A stretch of DNA of 64,000 nt from Arthrobacter sp. fls2-241-R2A-200. GTDB lineage: Bacteria > Actinomycetota > Actinomycetes > Actinomycetales > Micrococcaceae. Under the pieces are notes generated by a model, which searched no databases, was not told the DNA's origin, and was given only the letters and a program-made list of their open reading frames with translations. Shown piece by piece: positions 53,286-61,927 of this stretch. The position numbers and the translations under genes are program-made. Location: NCBI RefSeq assembly GCF_030209745.1, contig NZ_JARVRJ010000002.1:145097-209096 (forward strand), read 5' to 3'. The stretch's first letter is position 1, and every line of letters begins with the position of its first letter.

Positions 53286-54968
53286 TTAGTCGCGCGTCAG
53301 GCGGCGGTGCGTTACGCGGTGCGGTTTCGCGGCGTCCGGGCCGAGTCGCTCCACCTTGTTTTCCTCGTAGGAATCGAAGTTACCCTCGAACCAGTACCAC
53401 TTGGCCGGGTTCTCATCGTTGCCTTCATAGGCCAAGATGTGGGTTGCCACCCGGTCAAGGAACCAACGATCGTGCGAGACCACTACGGCACAGCCGGGGA
53501 ATTCAAGGAGCGCATTTTCCAGGCTGCTGAGCGTTTCGACGTCGAGGTCGTTAGTGGGTTCGTCAAGGAGGAGGAGGTTTCCACCCTGCTTGAGCGTCAA
53601 GGCCAAGTTCAGGCGGTTACGCTCACCGCCGGACAGGACCCCGGCCTTTTTCTGCTGGTCCGGGCCCTTGAAGCCGAACGCGGAGACGTAGGCACGCGAT
53701 GGCATCTCCACTTGGCCTACCTGAATGTGGTCAAGCCCATCCGAGACGACTTCCCAGAGGCTCTTGTTCGGGTCGATGCCGCCACGGGACTGGTCGACGT
53801 AGGAGATCTTGACCGAATCACCGATCTTGAGGTCGCCGCCGTCGAGGGTTTCCATTCCAACGATGGTCTTGAACAACGTGGACTTACCAACACCGTTGGG
53901 GCCGATGACGCCTACGATGCCGTTACGGGGCAGCGAGAAGGAAAGGTTCTCGATCAGGACACGATCGTCAAAGCCCTTCTTCAAGTCCTTGGCTTCGATG
54001 ACCAAGGAGCCAAGGCGCGGTCCCGGCGGAATCTGGATCTCTTCGAAGTCCAGCTTGCGCGTGCGCTCCGCTTCAGCAGCCATTTCCTCATAGCGGGCCA
54101 AACGGGCCTTGGACTTGGTCTGGCGCCCCTTGGCGTTGGACCGAACCCACTCGAGCTCTTCGGTGAGGCGCTTGGAGAGCTTCGCGTCCTTCTTGCCCTG
54201 GACTTCCAGACGGGCTTTCTTCTTCTCCAGATACGTGGAGTAGTTGCCCTCGTAGGGGTAGAGGTGTCCGCGATCCACTTCTGCAATCCACTCGGCAACG
54301 TGGTCCAGGAAGTAACGGTCGTGGGTCACGGCGAGGACGGCGCCGGGGTAGCTCGACAGGTGCTGCTCCAGCCAGAGCACACTCTCTGCGTCCAAGTGGT
54401 TGGTGGGTTCGTCGAGAAGCAGAAGGTCAGGCTTCTGCAAAAGCAGCTTGCACAGCGCAACGCGGCGGCGTTCACCACCGGACAGAACGGTCACGTCGGC
54501 ATCGGCCGGCGGGCAACGCAAAGCGTCCATTGCCTGCTCCAGCTGGGAGTCCAAGTCCCATGCGTCAGCGGTATCAATGGCTTCCTGGAGTTTGCCCATC
54601 TCATCGAGGAGAGTGTCATAGTCGGCGTCCGGATTGGCCATTTCTTCTGAGATCTCGTTGAAGCGTTGGATCTTGCCGTAGATCTCGCCAACGCCTTCCT
54701 GAACGTTGCCGAGGACTGTCTTTTCCTCGTTCAGCGGCGGTTCCTGCAGGAGGATGCCCACGGTGTATCCGGGGCTCAGGCGGGCCTCTCCGTTGGAAGG
54801 GGTGTCCAGGCCGGCCATGATCTTCAAGATGGTGGATTTACCGGCACCGTTAGGACCCACCACGCCAATCTTCGCGCCGGGATAGAACGACATGCTGACA
54901 TCGTCCAGAATAAGTTTGTCGCCAACGGCCTTGCGGGCCTTGGTCATCGTGTAAATAAATTCCGCCAT
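53286..54968 (-). CDS. ettA: energy-dependent translational throttle protein EttA (ABC-F)
   Basis: A 560-residue ABC-F ATPase that binds the ribosomal E site and gates the first elongation step by energy status. Two ATPase domains: Walker A GPNGAGKST (38-46) with signature LSGGERRR, and GPNGVGKST with LSGGERNR in the second half; between them the linker with the EttA-type arm. There is no membrane domain. TAGATT lies seven bases before the ATG, so the mRNA is probably leaderless. Confidence 0.95.
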   Translation of the reverse strand: MAEFIYTMTKARKAVGDKLILDDVSMSFYPGAKIGVVGPNGAGKSTILKIMAGLDTPSNGEARLSPGYTVGILLQEPPLNEEKTVLGNVQEGVGEIYGKIQRFNEISEEMANPDADYDTLLDEMGKLQEAIDTADAWDLDSQLEQAMDALRCPPADADVTVLSGGERRRVALCKLLLQKPDLLLLDEPTNHLDAESVLWLEQHLSSYPGAVLAVTHDRYFLDHVAEWIAEVDRGHLYPYEGNYSTYLEKKKARLEVQGKKDAKLSKRLTEELEWVRSNAKGRQTKSKARLARYEEMAAEAERTRKLDFEEIQIPPGPRLGSLVIEAKDLKKGFDDRVLIENLSFSLPRNGIVGVIGPNGVGKSTLFKTIVGMETLDGGDLKIGDSVKISYVDQSRGGIDPNKSLWEVVSDGLDHIQVGQVEMPSRAYVSAFGFKGPDQQKKAGVLSGGERNRLNLALTLKQGGNLLLLDEPTNDLDVETLSSLENALLEFPGCAVVVSHDRWFLDRVATHILAYEGNDENPAKWYWFEGNFDSYEENKVERLGPDAAKPHRVTHRRLTRD

Positions 54969-55024
54969 GCCCTTAAATCTAATGGCTTGGAGGACAGATC
55001 TCACATTCGGGCGTTATGCCCTGG

Positions 55025-55534
55025 TCAGCGTGAGTCTCCTACAAAACACTTTCCCGTGGTCAGCACGGGCAGCACCGAGATCGCTACCCCGCCATCCCGA
55101 ATCTGTCCCATCACACAGCTCGCGCCGGTCAGCGCCGCAGCTTCCATCGCGTCAACGTCCAAACCAGTGGGTGTGCGGCTTACCGAGACTTCCACTTTGG
55201 CAGCGGGAATGCCTGCCGACACCAGAGCGGCGCGCAAGGCTTCCTGGTCTGGTTTGGGGTTGCGGGCGAGGATCCCTTTCAGGGTGCTCTCCATGAGTGA
55301 CTCAGAGGCAGCCACGGCAGGGTCAAGGCTCGGCGTAGGAGTGGAATCCGGGGCCACGGAGGAGACCTCCGGACCAGCAGGGGGCGTGGCAGCGCAGGAC
55401 GTTGAGGAGAACACCACAGCAATCATCACGCCGGCTGCTGCCGTGAGGGCGCCCGCCCTGGGCTTTCGCCTGCTGTTGCTTTGCTCCCGGGGAATTCGCG
55501 TGCTTATCACGTAGCCATTGTGCCATTCACTCAC
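55025..55534 (-). CDS. secreted or lipid-anchored DUF6993-like protein
   Basis: A 169-residue protein with a basic, long N-region (RIPREQSNSRRKPR), one hydrophobic stretch (about 29-42) and Cys47 in SSTSCAA, a weak lipobox, so it may be a lipoprotein or simply exported. A Pro/Ser/Thr linker follows. The globular C-part contains two cysteines (SCVMGQ and GKCFVG). It resembles DUF6993 of Micrococcales, function unknown. The start could also be GTG 55510. Confidence 0.72.
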   Translation of the reverse strand: MSEWHNGYVISTRIPREQSNSRRKPRAGALTAAAGVMIAVVFSSTSCAATPPAGPEVSSVAPDSTPTPSLDPAVAASESLMESTLKGILARNPKPDQEALRAALVSAGIPAAKVEVSVSRTPTGLDVDAMEAAALTGASCVMGQIRDGGVAISVLPVLTTGKCFVGDSR

Positions 55535-55619
55535 GACGTTGAACGGCGTACCGTTTCGCTCAGGACGAGTTCAACCGATGCCCGACCGTTCCACATCAGC
55601 AGAAAGGGAAAGCGTCGCG

Positions 55620-56060
55620 ATGAATGGACACGCCGCCGATGCCGTAGTTTCCGTGACCATAGGTGCCAGGCGCGAGGAAGTGTGGCAAGCCCTGACTGAT
55701 CCCGCCATCATCAGGCAATACTTTTTAGGGACCACTGTCACCAGCACCTGGCGAGTGGGTGAACCCATCACGTACTCGGGTGAGTACAACGGGACCTCGT
55801 ACCGGGATAAAGGCACCATCCTGGTGTTTGAGCCTCCGGAACTGCTGAAGACCACGCACTTCAGCCCGTCTACCGGGCTCGCCGACGTGCCGGAGAACTA
55901 TCACACGGTGGAATACCGGCTGGCCGAAAGTGCCGATGGGACAGTTATCACTATCACGCAGGGCAACAACACGACTGATAAAGAAGTCGAGCAGTCCTCG
56001 GGGACGTGGCGTCTGGTGCTGCAAAACCTCAAGGAATTGCTCGAATCGGGCCAGTCCTAG
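55620..56060 (+). CDS. SRPBCC (AHSA1-like) protein
   Basis: A 146-residue START/Bet v 1-type fold, with SVTIGARREEVWQALTDPAIIRQYFLG at the N-terminus and the final helix GTWRLVLQNLKELLES. AHSA1-like proteins bind hydrophobic ligands; the ligand is not known. An upstream in-frame ATG at 55578 would add 14 residues; I prefer 55620 because of GGGAAAG upstream and family start position. Confidence 0.88.
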   Translation: MNGHAADAVVSVTIGARREEVWQALTDPAIIRQYFLGTTVTSTWRVGEPITYSGEYNGTSYRDKGTILVFEPPELLKTTHFSPSTGLADVPENYHTVEYRLAESADGTVITITQGNNTTDKEVEQSSGTWRLVLQNLKELLESGQS

Positions 56061-56080
56061 GTGCCATCTGAAAGCAAATC

Positions 56081-56104
56081 ACCCCCGGTCCTTAGACCGG
56101 GGGT
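56081..56104. terminator. terminator between SRPBCC gene and tRNA-Arg
   Basis: ACCCCCGGTC (56081-56090) pairs with GACCGGGGGT (56095-56104), loop CTTA, then ATTT. Confidence 0.9.
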
Positions 56105-56110
56105 ATTTGG

Positions 56111-56183
56111 TGCCCCAGGAGGGAATCGAACCCCCGACCGGCGGATTAGAAGGCCGCTGCTCTATCCCCTGAGCTACTGAGGC
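56111..56183 (-). tRNA. tRNA-Arg (TCT)
   Basis: Acceptor GCCTCAG/CTGGGGC, anticodon loop CTTCTAA (anticodon TCT), T-loop TTCGATT. One C-T mismatch closes the anticodon stem. 73 bases, no encoded CCA. Confidence 0.96.
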
Positions 56184-56301
56184 ATGGGCCACCAGACCTG
56201 ATGGCCTTGCTGACGCCACAAAGAGTTTACAGTGCGTTTGGCCGTCCAGCCGCCACGGAGTGGTAACTGTCCTCTCCTCCACAGAGCTTCTTATGCGCGG
56301 T

Positions 56302-56310
56302 TTATCCACA
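56302..56310 (+). promoter_or_regulatory. consensus DnaA box upstream of ssb paralogue
   Basis: TTATCCACA, a perfect match to the DnaA box, about 90 bases before the ssb start. Single boxes occur by chance; no cluster is present, so this is not an origin. Confidence 0.4.
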
Positions 56311-56398
56311 TAGAGGGAAATGCATCTGCATGGGCGGTTCTCGATGAACAAAGCTGAAGTGGCCGGACAGGCATTCCCTACATCGAGAAGGACCAGCT

Positions 56399-56968
56399 AT
56401 GAACGACACCATCACCGTCCGGGGCTTCGTGGCCTCCGAGGTAAAAACTTCCACCACGGTGCGGGGCACATCCACCGCGTCATTCCGTCTGGGCACCACC
56501 GAGCGCCGCTACGATCGCGCCAGCAGCCAGTGGGTGGATGGCAACACCAACTGGTACACGGTCCAGTCCTTCCGTTACTTGGCCGGCCACGTGGGCTGCA
56601 GTGTGAAAAAGGGCCAGCGCGTGATCGTGGTGGGGAGGCTCCGCCTGCGGCAATGGGAGCATGAGGGGCGCATCTATCACGTAGCCGAGATCGACGCTGA
56701 GTCCGTTGGGCATGACCTTATGTGGGGTTCGGCAAACTTCACACGGATGAACGGCACCTCTGAACCAGCTGATACGAGGGCTGTAGATAGGAACGATGGG
56801 AACGCTGCACAGCCCGCCAGCACTAACGGCCAGGACCCGGAATCCGACGACGACATGCAGGCGCCTCCGGAGGACGAGTCCGAGGTGGTGGGCGTGGACA
56901 TTCTCGACGGAGTCGGGAGTGTCCTCGTAGATACTTCGACGGGCGAGTTGGTTGGCGCGCCTGCTTGA
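56399..56968 (+). CDS. ssb: single-stranded DNA-binding protein (paralogue type)
   Basis: A 189-residue SSB with one OB fold (residues 1 to about 115; WYTVQSFRYLAGHVGCSVKKGQRVIVVGRLRLRQWEHEG). The tail lacks the DDDIPF-type C-terminus that recruits repair proteins and instead ends VDTSTGELVGAPA, like the second SSB of Streptomyces and other Actinobacteria. It is therefore probably not the main replication SSB. GAAGGA lies six bases upstream of the ATG. Confidence 0.9.
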   Translation: MNDTITVRGFVASEVKTSTTVRGTSTASFRLGTTERRYDRASSQWVDGNTNWYTVQSFRYLAGHVGCSVKKGQRVIVVGRLRLRQWEHEGRIYHVAEIDAESVGHDLMWGSANFTRMNGTSEPADTRAVDRNDGNAAQPASTNGQDPESDDDMQAPPEDESEVVGVDILDGVGSVLVDTSTGELVGAPA

Positions 56969-57115
56969 TCACCGAGGCACTAGCGGCACCCGCCGGTCCC
57001 GCGCCGGCGGTCCGCGGTTTGCTCCTTTGCTGGTTGCCTGTAAGGGTGCCCAATCTGCAGGGGTACGCAATCGCAAGGGGCTCGGCGCGTCGTGCCCCGG
57101 ACTTAGGGTTAGGGG

Positions 57116-57808
57116 ATGACAACCACGGATTTGGTGACAACGATCCGCTCGGCGCTGCGGTCTGCTGCGGATGGCGACAGGGCCCGGGGAGCTCAGGCGT
57201 ATATGAAATCGACCATGCCCTCCTGGGGCGTTCGTGTTCCCGAGGTTCGAAGAATCGTCAAAGCCTCTCTTGAACAATTCCCGTTGACCACACCCGATCA
57301 GGTGCGAGATGCGGCCCTTGAGCTCTGGCGGAAACCCGAAGCTCGTGAAGGGCGCTATGCCGCTATCGATCTCACCGGGCTGAAATTGGTTGCCCAAGAC
57401 TTGGAGATGATGCCGGTGTACGAGGAAATCATCCGGACGGGGGCATGGTGGGACTTGGTAGACGGAGTCTCGCATCGGATTTGTACCCTGCTCATATCCC
57501 ATCGCAGCACTCTGACACCCCTGTTACTACGGTGGTCCACGGATGACGACATGTGGATTCGCCGGGCGTCCATCACTGCGCAATTGGGGGCCAAAGGGGC
57601 AACAGATCCGAGTCTTTTAGCCGCTGTCATCAAACCCAATCTCGCCGACAAAGAGTTCTTCATCCGGAAAGCCATCGGTTGGGCGCTGCGTGAATACAGC
57701 AAGACGGATCCTGAATGGGTCAGGGCATTCGCAGCCGAAAATGCACCATCGCTGAGTCCCTTATCAAAGCGTGAGGCTCTGCGGCTGCTCGCAACCCATC
57801 CGAGCTGA
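57116..57808 (+). CDS. AlkD-like DNA alkylation repair protein
   Basis: A 230-residue all-helical HEAT-like repeat protein of the AlkC/AlkD family, which excises bulky or positively charged alkyl-purines. Family stretches: SWGVRVPEVRRIVK, WWDLVDGVSHRI, MWIRRASITAQL and FFIRKAIGWALREYSKTDPEWV, the last being the best conserved. Leaderless start: TAGGGT (57104-57109), six bases, ATG. Confidence 0.93.
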   Translation: MTTTDLVTTIRSALRSAADGDRARGAQAYMKSTMPSWGVRVPEVRRIVKASLEQFPLTTPDQVRDAALELWRKPEAREGRYAAIDLTGLKLVAQDLEMMPVYEEIIRTGAWWDLVDGVSHRICTLLISHRSTLTPLLLRWSTDDDMWIRRASITAQLGAKGATDPSLLAAVIKPNLADKEFFIRKAIGWALREYSKTDPEWVRAFAAENAPSLSPLSKREALRLLATHPS

Positions 57809-57838
57809 GGACCTGAGGACGCGCAGGCTTCGTTGCAC

Positions 57839-59392
57839 TCAAATAATTGGGCGTAATCCTGGTAAGTCGCGCTTGCGGAACAGGCTCTTGGTTTTCGGAT
57901 CAACGAAGATCAGGTACACGGCAAAGAGCAGCGCAATGATCGCGGCAGCATTGCGCGCCAACGTCAGCGCAAGCCCCAGGTCCTCGCTCTGCAAGTACGG
58001 GAACACATCCAATTGATCGGAAATGCCATAAATCATGAAGAAGGCGACCACAAAGTAGACGGCCTTAACCTGCCAGTCGTTGCGAATTCCCGTCACGGCG
58101 AACAGAGGCAGGAGCCAGACGACGTACCAAGACTGGATCATGGGCGACAGCACGACGATTGCGGCGAAAGCCAGGGTCAGGCGTCGGATGAGCCGATCGT
58201 AGTCGCCACGGAATACCAGCCAGCCCACGGCCCCCACCATGAGTACCTTGCCGGCGTCGTAAACCCACTGGGCGACGCCCCAACCGTCCACACCAAAGAC
58301 GTTCAGGATGGAGGCGACGATCAAACCGATCAACCCGGTTGGCGCATACCAAATCGCCACACTTCCGGGCGCTGAGAGGCCTTTGATCCAACCGAACCCA
58401 TAACCGTTGAAAAGGCTCATCGCGTACAGGACACCGAGGCTCAAAGCCGCGGTGAGGAACCAGAAGAGAATCCGCCGTGGCCACGAGGCGCCCTTGCCTG
58501 CCCACAGGAGGCCGATAAAGGGCAGGAAAACCACAGTGATGGGTTTGACCGAGATAGAGAGCGTCACCAACAGGATGCCGCGAATAACGCGGCGCGTGGC
58601 GCAGTAATAGAGCCCTGCCAGGGCCAACCCGATCATGAGGGAATCGTTGTGGATGCTGGCTATGAAGTTCGTCAGGAAGAGTGGGTTTGCGGCGGTCAGC
58701 CACAAGGCACGGTGCGGATTGACGCCGTGAAGCTCGGCCAACTTTGGGATGTAAACAACACAGAGGGCCACGCCCACGAGGGCCACCAACCGGAAGAGCA
58801 TGATGCTTGCCTCGGGCTGCACGTTGGTTACCCACACCACGAACTGTTCTATCCAGAGGAACAACTGACCATAAGGAACGGGTGCCTCAGTCCACATCTT
58901 GTCCGCGCCGAGCTGGAAGTAATTGGGCAGCGCCGAAATGCCGTTCTCGTAAGGATTGATCTTCTCGACCATCAACCGGCCTTGGCCGATGTATGCGTAC
59001 ACATCCCTGCTGAACAAAGGAATCGTGAACACCATCGGCAAGCCCCAGGCCACAATCGCTCGCAACGTTGCCTTGCGGGCTTCGAGTCCCCATACCCGTA
59101 CACGCTGCCCCAAACGGAGCCAGGCGCGGATCAACAGCATTCCACCTACAGCCACGAGCACGATGGATATGGACACGCCCACGCCTTCAGTGCGCATCCA
59201 AATGAAGAGCGGAAGCCGACGCAGTTCGGACACCGGGGCGAGCCAGCCTACTCCGAGCGAACCAATCACCAGGAACATCGAACCCGCGAAACCAGCGATG
59301 AGTGGCGACCGGGCGTTGTCCACCTCGCTCAAGGCGGCGTCCGCGGACAGCGCTGGCTTCCCGGCCTTCTGGGCGGGTACAGGCACCGTCAT
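57839..59392 (-). CDS. mptB: MptB-like polyprenol-phosphomannose alpha-1,6-mannosyltransferase
   Basis: A 517-residue GT-C glycosyltransferase with about 12 membrane helices. The acidic site FSRDVYAYIGQGRLMVEKINPYENGISAL lies in the first large outer loop, as in MptA/MptB of Mycobacterium and Corynebacterium, which lengthen the lipomannan or lipoglycan mannan core. I take ATG 59392; the frame continues to 59500 without homology. It is divergent from orn. Confidence 0.88.
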   Translation of the reverse strand: MTVPVPAQKAGKPALSADAALSEVDNARSPLIAGFAGSMFLVIGSLGVGWLAPVSELRRLPLFIWMRTEGVGVSISIVLVAVGGMLLIRAWLRLGQRVRVWGLEARKATLRAIVAWGLPMVFTIPLFSRDVYAYIGQGRLMVEKINPYENGISALPNYFQLGADKMWTEAPVPYGQLFLWIEQFVVWVTNVQPEASIMLFRLVALVGVALCVVYIPKLAELHGVNPHRALWLTAANPLFLTNFIASIHNDSLMIGLALAGLYYCATRRVIRGILLVTLSISVKPITVVFLPFIGLLWAGKGASWPRRILFWFLTAALSLGVLYAMSLFNGYGFGWIKGLSAPGSVAIWYAPTGLIGLIVASILNVFGVDGWGVAQWVYDAGKVLMVGAVGWLVFRGDYDRLIRRLTLAFAAIVVLSPMIQSWYVVWLLPLFAVTGIRNDWQVKAVYFVVAFFMIYGISDQLDVFPYLQSEDLGLALTLARNAAAIIALLFAVYLIFVDPKTKSLFRKRDLPGLRPII

Positions 59393-59538
59393 GTGGTGGT
59401 CATCCAATCGTTGGCCCGAGCACTTCGGGGCAATACGTGCATCTCCAGGGGCTTCGCACAGCAGGGAAAAAGACACTGCCTTGCTCGAAAAGCCTACCAT
59501 CGGAGCACTTGCAAGGACCTGAACGATAGGCTGTGCGG

Positions 59539-60174
59539 GTGCCTATTACTAATGAACGCATCGTTTGGATCGATTGCGAAATGACCGGACTGGATATCAA
59601 GAACGATGCCTTGATCGAGGTCGCAGCGCTTGTTACTGACTCCGAGCTCAATATCCTTGGCGACGGCGTCGACGTCGTCATTAAGCCCGACGATGCCGCA
59701 CTCGAACAGATGAACGACTTCGTGCGCGACATGCATACCCGTTCCAAGCTCCTGGAGGAACTCCCCCACGGCAAGACCATGGCCGAGGCCGAGGCCGAGG
59801 TGTTGGAGTACATCGAGAAGTGGGTTCCGGACCCCCGCAAGGCACCCTTGGGCGGCAACTCGGTAGGAACTGACCGGGTGTTCTTGGCCCGGGACATGCC
59901 CAACATTATCGAGCACCTGCACTATCGGGTCATTGACGTCAGCACCATCAAGGAACTTTCCCGGCGCTGGTTCCCCCGGGCTTACTTCCAGTCCCCGGCC
60001 AAGCACGGCGGCCACCGCGCGTTGGGCGACATCAAGGATTCCATCGATGAGCTCCGCTACTACCGCGAAGCAGTCTTCGTGCCCGCCCCAGGACCCGATA
60101 CCGCCACGGCACAGCGGATTTCCAAGGACATCACGGCCACGGCCGAAACGTTGGCACCCGGGAAGACAGTGTGA
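59539..60174 (+). CDS. orn: oligoribonuclease
   Basis: A 211-residue DEDDh 3'-5' exonuclease that degrades short RNA oligonucleotides to mononucleotides. Asp12 and Glu14 are in [11 protein letters not shown]; the remaining acidic and His residues are in [14 protein letters not shown] and [14 protein letters not shown]. Two GTG starts are possible (59533, 59539); TAGGCT (59527-59532) is six bases before the second, which favours 59539 on a leaderless mRNA. Confidence 0.96.
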   Translation: MPITNERIVWIDCEMTGLDIKNDALIEVAALVTDSELNILGDGVDVVIKPDDAALEQMNDFVRDMHTRSKLLEELPHGKTMAEAEAEVLEYIEKWVPDPRKAPLGGNSVGTDRVFLARDMPNIIEHLHYRVIDVSTIKELSRRWFPRAYFQSPAKHGGHRALGDIKDSIDELRYYREAVFVPAPGPDTATAQRISKDITATAETLAPGKTV

Positions 60175-60304
60175 TCTGCAGCAAATTTTGAGGTTTTTTT
60201 GCCATAACGGGCAAAAGTGGACTTTGCACCCCAAAACAGCAGGTAAGCTATTTGTCGTTGCCCTGAAGGAAAGCCGGTGAAACGGTTCCGCCCAAATGGC
60301 ACAT

Positions 60305-60378
60305 GGTGGGCTTAGCTCAGTTGGCAGAGCGCCTGGTTGTGGTCCAGGAGGTCGCGGGTTCAACCCCCGTAGCTCACC
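60305..60378 (+). tRNA. tRNA-His (GTG)
   Basis: Acceptor GTGGGCT/AGCTCAC preceded by a G at position -1 and with discriminator C, both hallmarks of tRNA-His. Anticodon loop TTGTGGT (anticodon GTG). Confidence 0.97.
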
Positions 60379-60410
60379 CCACCGAGATTGGCTCCAGAGC
60401 CGGTTTCCAC

Positions 60411-60442
60411 AAAGGCCGCACCGGTTACCCGGTGCGGCCTTT
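60411..60442 (+). terminator. terminator after tRNA-His
   Basis: 14-bp stem (60411-60424 with 60429-60442), 4-base loop, followed by TTGTTTT. The strongest intrinsic terminator in the window. Confidence 0.95.
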
Positions 60443-60504
60443 TGTTTTAACCAAGGCGGCAGGCCCGTTTCCGGATCACCGCGATCAACGAAGGAAGAAC
60501 AAAC

Positions 60505-61077
60505 ATGACCGTCCTGCCAGTAACAATCTGGGGCGAACCTGTTTTGCACCGCCGCGCCAGCGAAGTGGAGCGTTTCGACGACGAGCTGCGGTCACTCATT
60601 GCGGACATGATTGAGACAAACGACGCCGCCAACGGCGTTGGCCTGGCTGCGCCCCAAGTGGGCGTGGGCAAGCGGATCTTCATTTTCAAATACGCCAACG
60701 ACGACGACGCGCCGGATCAAGGTGTCTTGGTGAACCCGACCTTGACCCTGTCAAAGGTTTCCGGTGCCCTACCGGATCCGGACGAAGACGTCGAAGGCTG
60801 CTTGTCCTTCCCTGGCGAGTATTACCCGCTCCAACGCGCCGAGTGGGCCCGTGTCGAAGGCTTCGACGGTGACGGGAACCCCGTGGACTTTGAAGCGACC
60901 GGCTGGTTCGCCCGGATCCTGCAGCACGAGTTTGATCATTTGGACGGCAAGCTCTACGTCAACAAACTGGTCGATCGATATGCCAGGAAAGCCATGAAGC
61001 AGGCCAAGAAGAACGGATGGGGCGTCCCTGGCCTGACCTGGATGCCTGGCGTCGACCCCGATCCGTTCGGTCACTAG
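60505..61077 (+). CDS. def: peptide deformylase
   Basis: Removes the N-formyl group from new proteins. The 190 residues include motif 1 GVGLAAPQVG (44-53), motif 2 EGCLS (97-101) and motif 3 HEFDH (141-145), giving the metal ligands Cys99, His141, His145. AAGGA is upstream of the ATG. Confidence 0.97.
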   Translation: MTVLPVTIWGEPVLHRRASEVERFDDELRSLIADMIETNDAANGVGLAAPQVGVGKRIFIFKYANDDDAPDQGVLVNPTLTLSKVSGALPDPDEDVEGCLSFPGEYYPLQRAEWARVEGFDGDGNPVDFEATGWFARILQHEFDHLDGKLYVNKLVDRYARKAMKQAKKNGWGVPGLTWMPGVDPDPFGH

Positions 61078-61081
61078 AACG

Positions 61082-61927
61082 GTGGTAGACGCCCCGTTCC
61101 GGGACTTGTTCCAAACCCTGGACATCCGCGGCGAGGACGCCGCTGGATGCGCAGAACTCCTGTCATCGCCGCCCAGCGAGCATGTCAAAGAAGCGCTGGC
61201 CACCTTGAACGGACGGCTTGGAACATTTCCGTCAGAAGCTATCCCCACCGGACCCTCCGGTGTACATGAGTGCTCTGAGAGCGACTGGATTGATGCCCTC
61301 CTAAGATTCGCGCCGACAGTGGCCGACTATCATCGGCGGCTGGGAATCAGCCCGACAGTCTCGTCCGCGACCTTGGCCGACGTCGGGCTGCAGCTACGCA
61401 TCAACCGACGCGTCCACGGGAAGTTTGGACTGGACACTTGGAACTGGCTGACGCTGCACATGGCGGGGAACTTGTTCCGGTTGGGGCGGCTCCAGTTCCA
61501 CCTGATTCGGGCTGCAGGAGCGGACGACGGCGCGACAGAACCGCCGTCGTGGGTTCTTGGAGTGCACATACCGGAAGGGGGCAGCCTCTCCCCCGCATTG
61601 GTTGACGCCAGCTTCGCCGAGGCGCGTTCCTTCTTTGCCCGGCACTTCCCGGACAAGCGTGTGGCTCTAGCGACGTGTGACTCGTGGATGCTCGACCCCT
61701 ACCTCATGGATAGGCTTCCGGCGAGCAACATCGCCTCCTTTGCGCGTCGCTTCACGGTAGAGCGATGCACGGATGCCCCCACGGACGCTGTGTATTTCAC
61801 TTTCCGGCAGCGAGGCCTGGAAAACCTGCACGCACTCCCCCGCGACACGTCCCTGCAGCGTACGGTTCTGGAAAGGATCGACGACGGCGGGACGTGGCAG
61901 CTGGGGCACGGCTACCTCCGGCTGTAA
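61082..61927 (+). CDS. acyltransferase-domain (GNAT-like, two-domain) protein
   Basis: A 281-residue soluble protein. The halves look like the N-acyltransferase N-domain and GNAT-like C-domain pair found in actinobacterial proteins (HGKFGLDTWNWLTLHMAGNLFRLGRLQFHLI; GVHIPEGG; CDSWMLDPYL). The substrate is unknown and the family match is from memory. The GTG at 61082 follows the def stop after four bases, so def and this gene share an mRNA. It overlaps the convergent HNH gene by 16 bases. Confidence 0.75.
   Translation: MVDAPFRDLFQTLDIRGEDAAGCAELLSSPPSEHVKEALATLNGRLGTFPSEAIPTGPSGVHECSESDWIDALLRFAPTVADYHRRLGISPTVSSATLADVGLQLRINRRVHGKFGLDTWNWLTLHMAGNLFRLGRLQFHLIRAAGADDGATEPPSWVLGVHIPEGGSLSPALVDASFAEARSFFARHFPDKRVALATCDSWMLDPYLMDRLPASNIASFARRFTVERCTDAPTDAVYFTFRQRGLENLHALPRDTSLQRTVLERIDDGGTWQLGHGYLRL

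Noticed and set aside
53067..54650. 527-residue plus-strand frame opposite ettA
   Set aside because: Antisense to a complete ABC-F gene and overlapping the end of tesB in another frame; no domain features.
55578..55619. Longer start (ATG 55578) for the SRPBCC protein
   Set aside because: The extra 14 residues are not typical of the family and the ribosome-like site fits the ATG at 55620 better.
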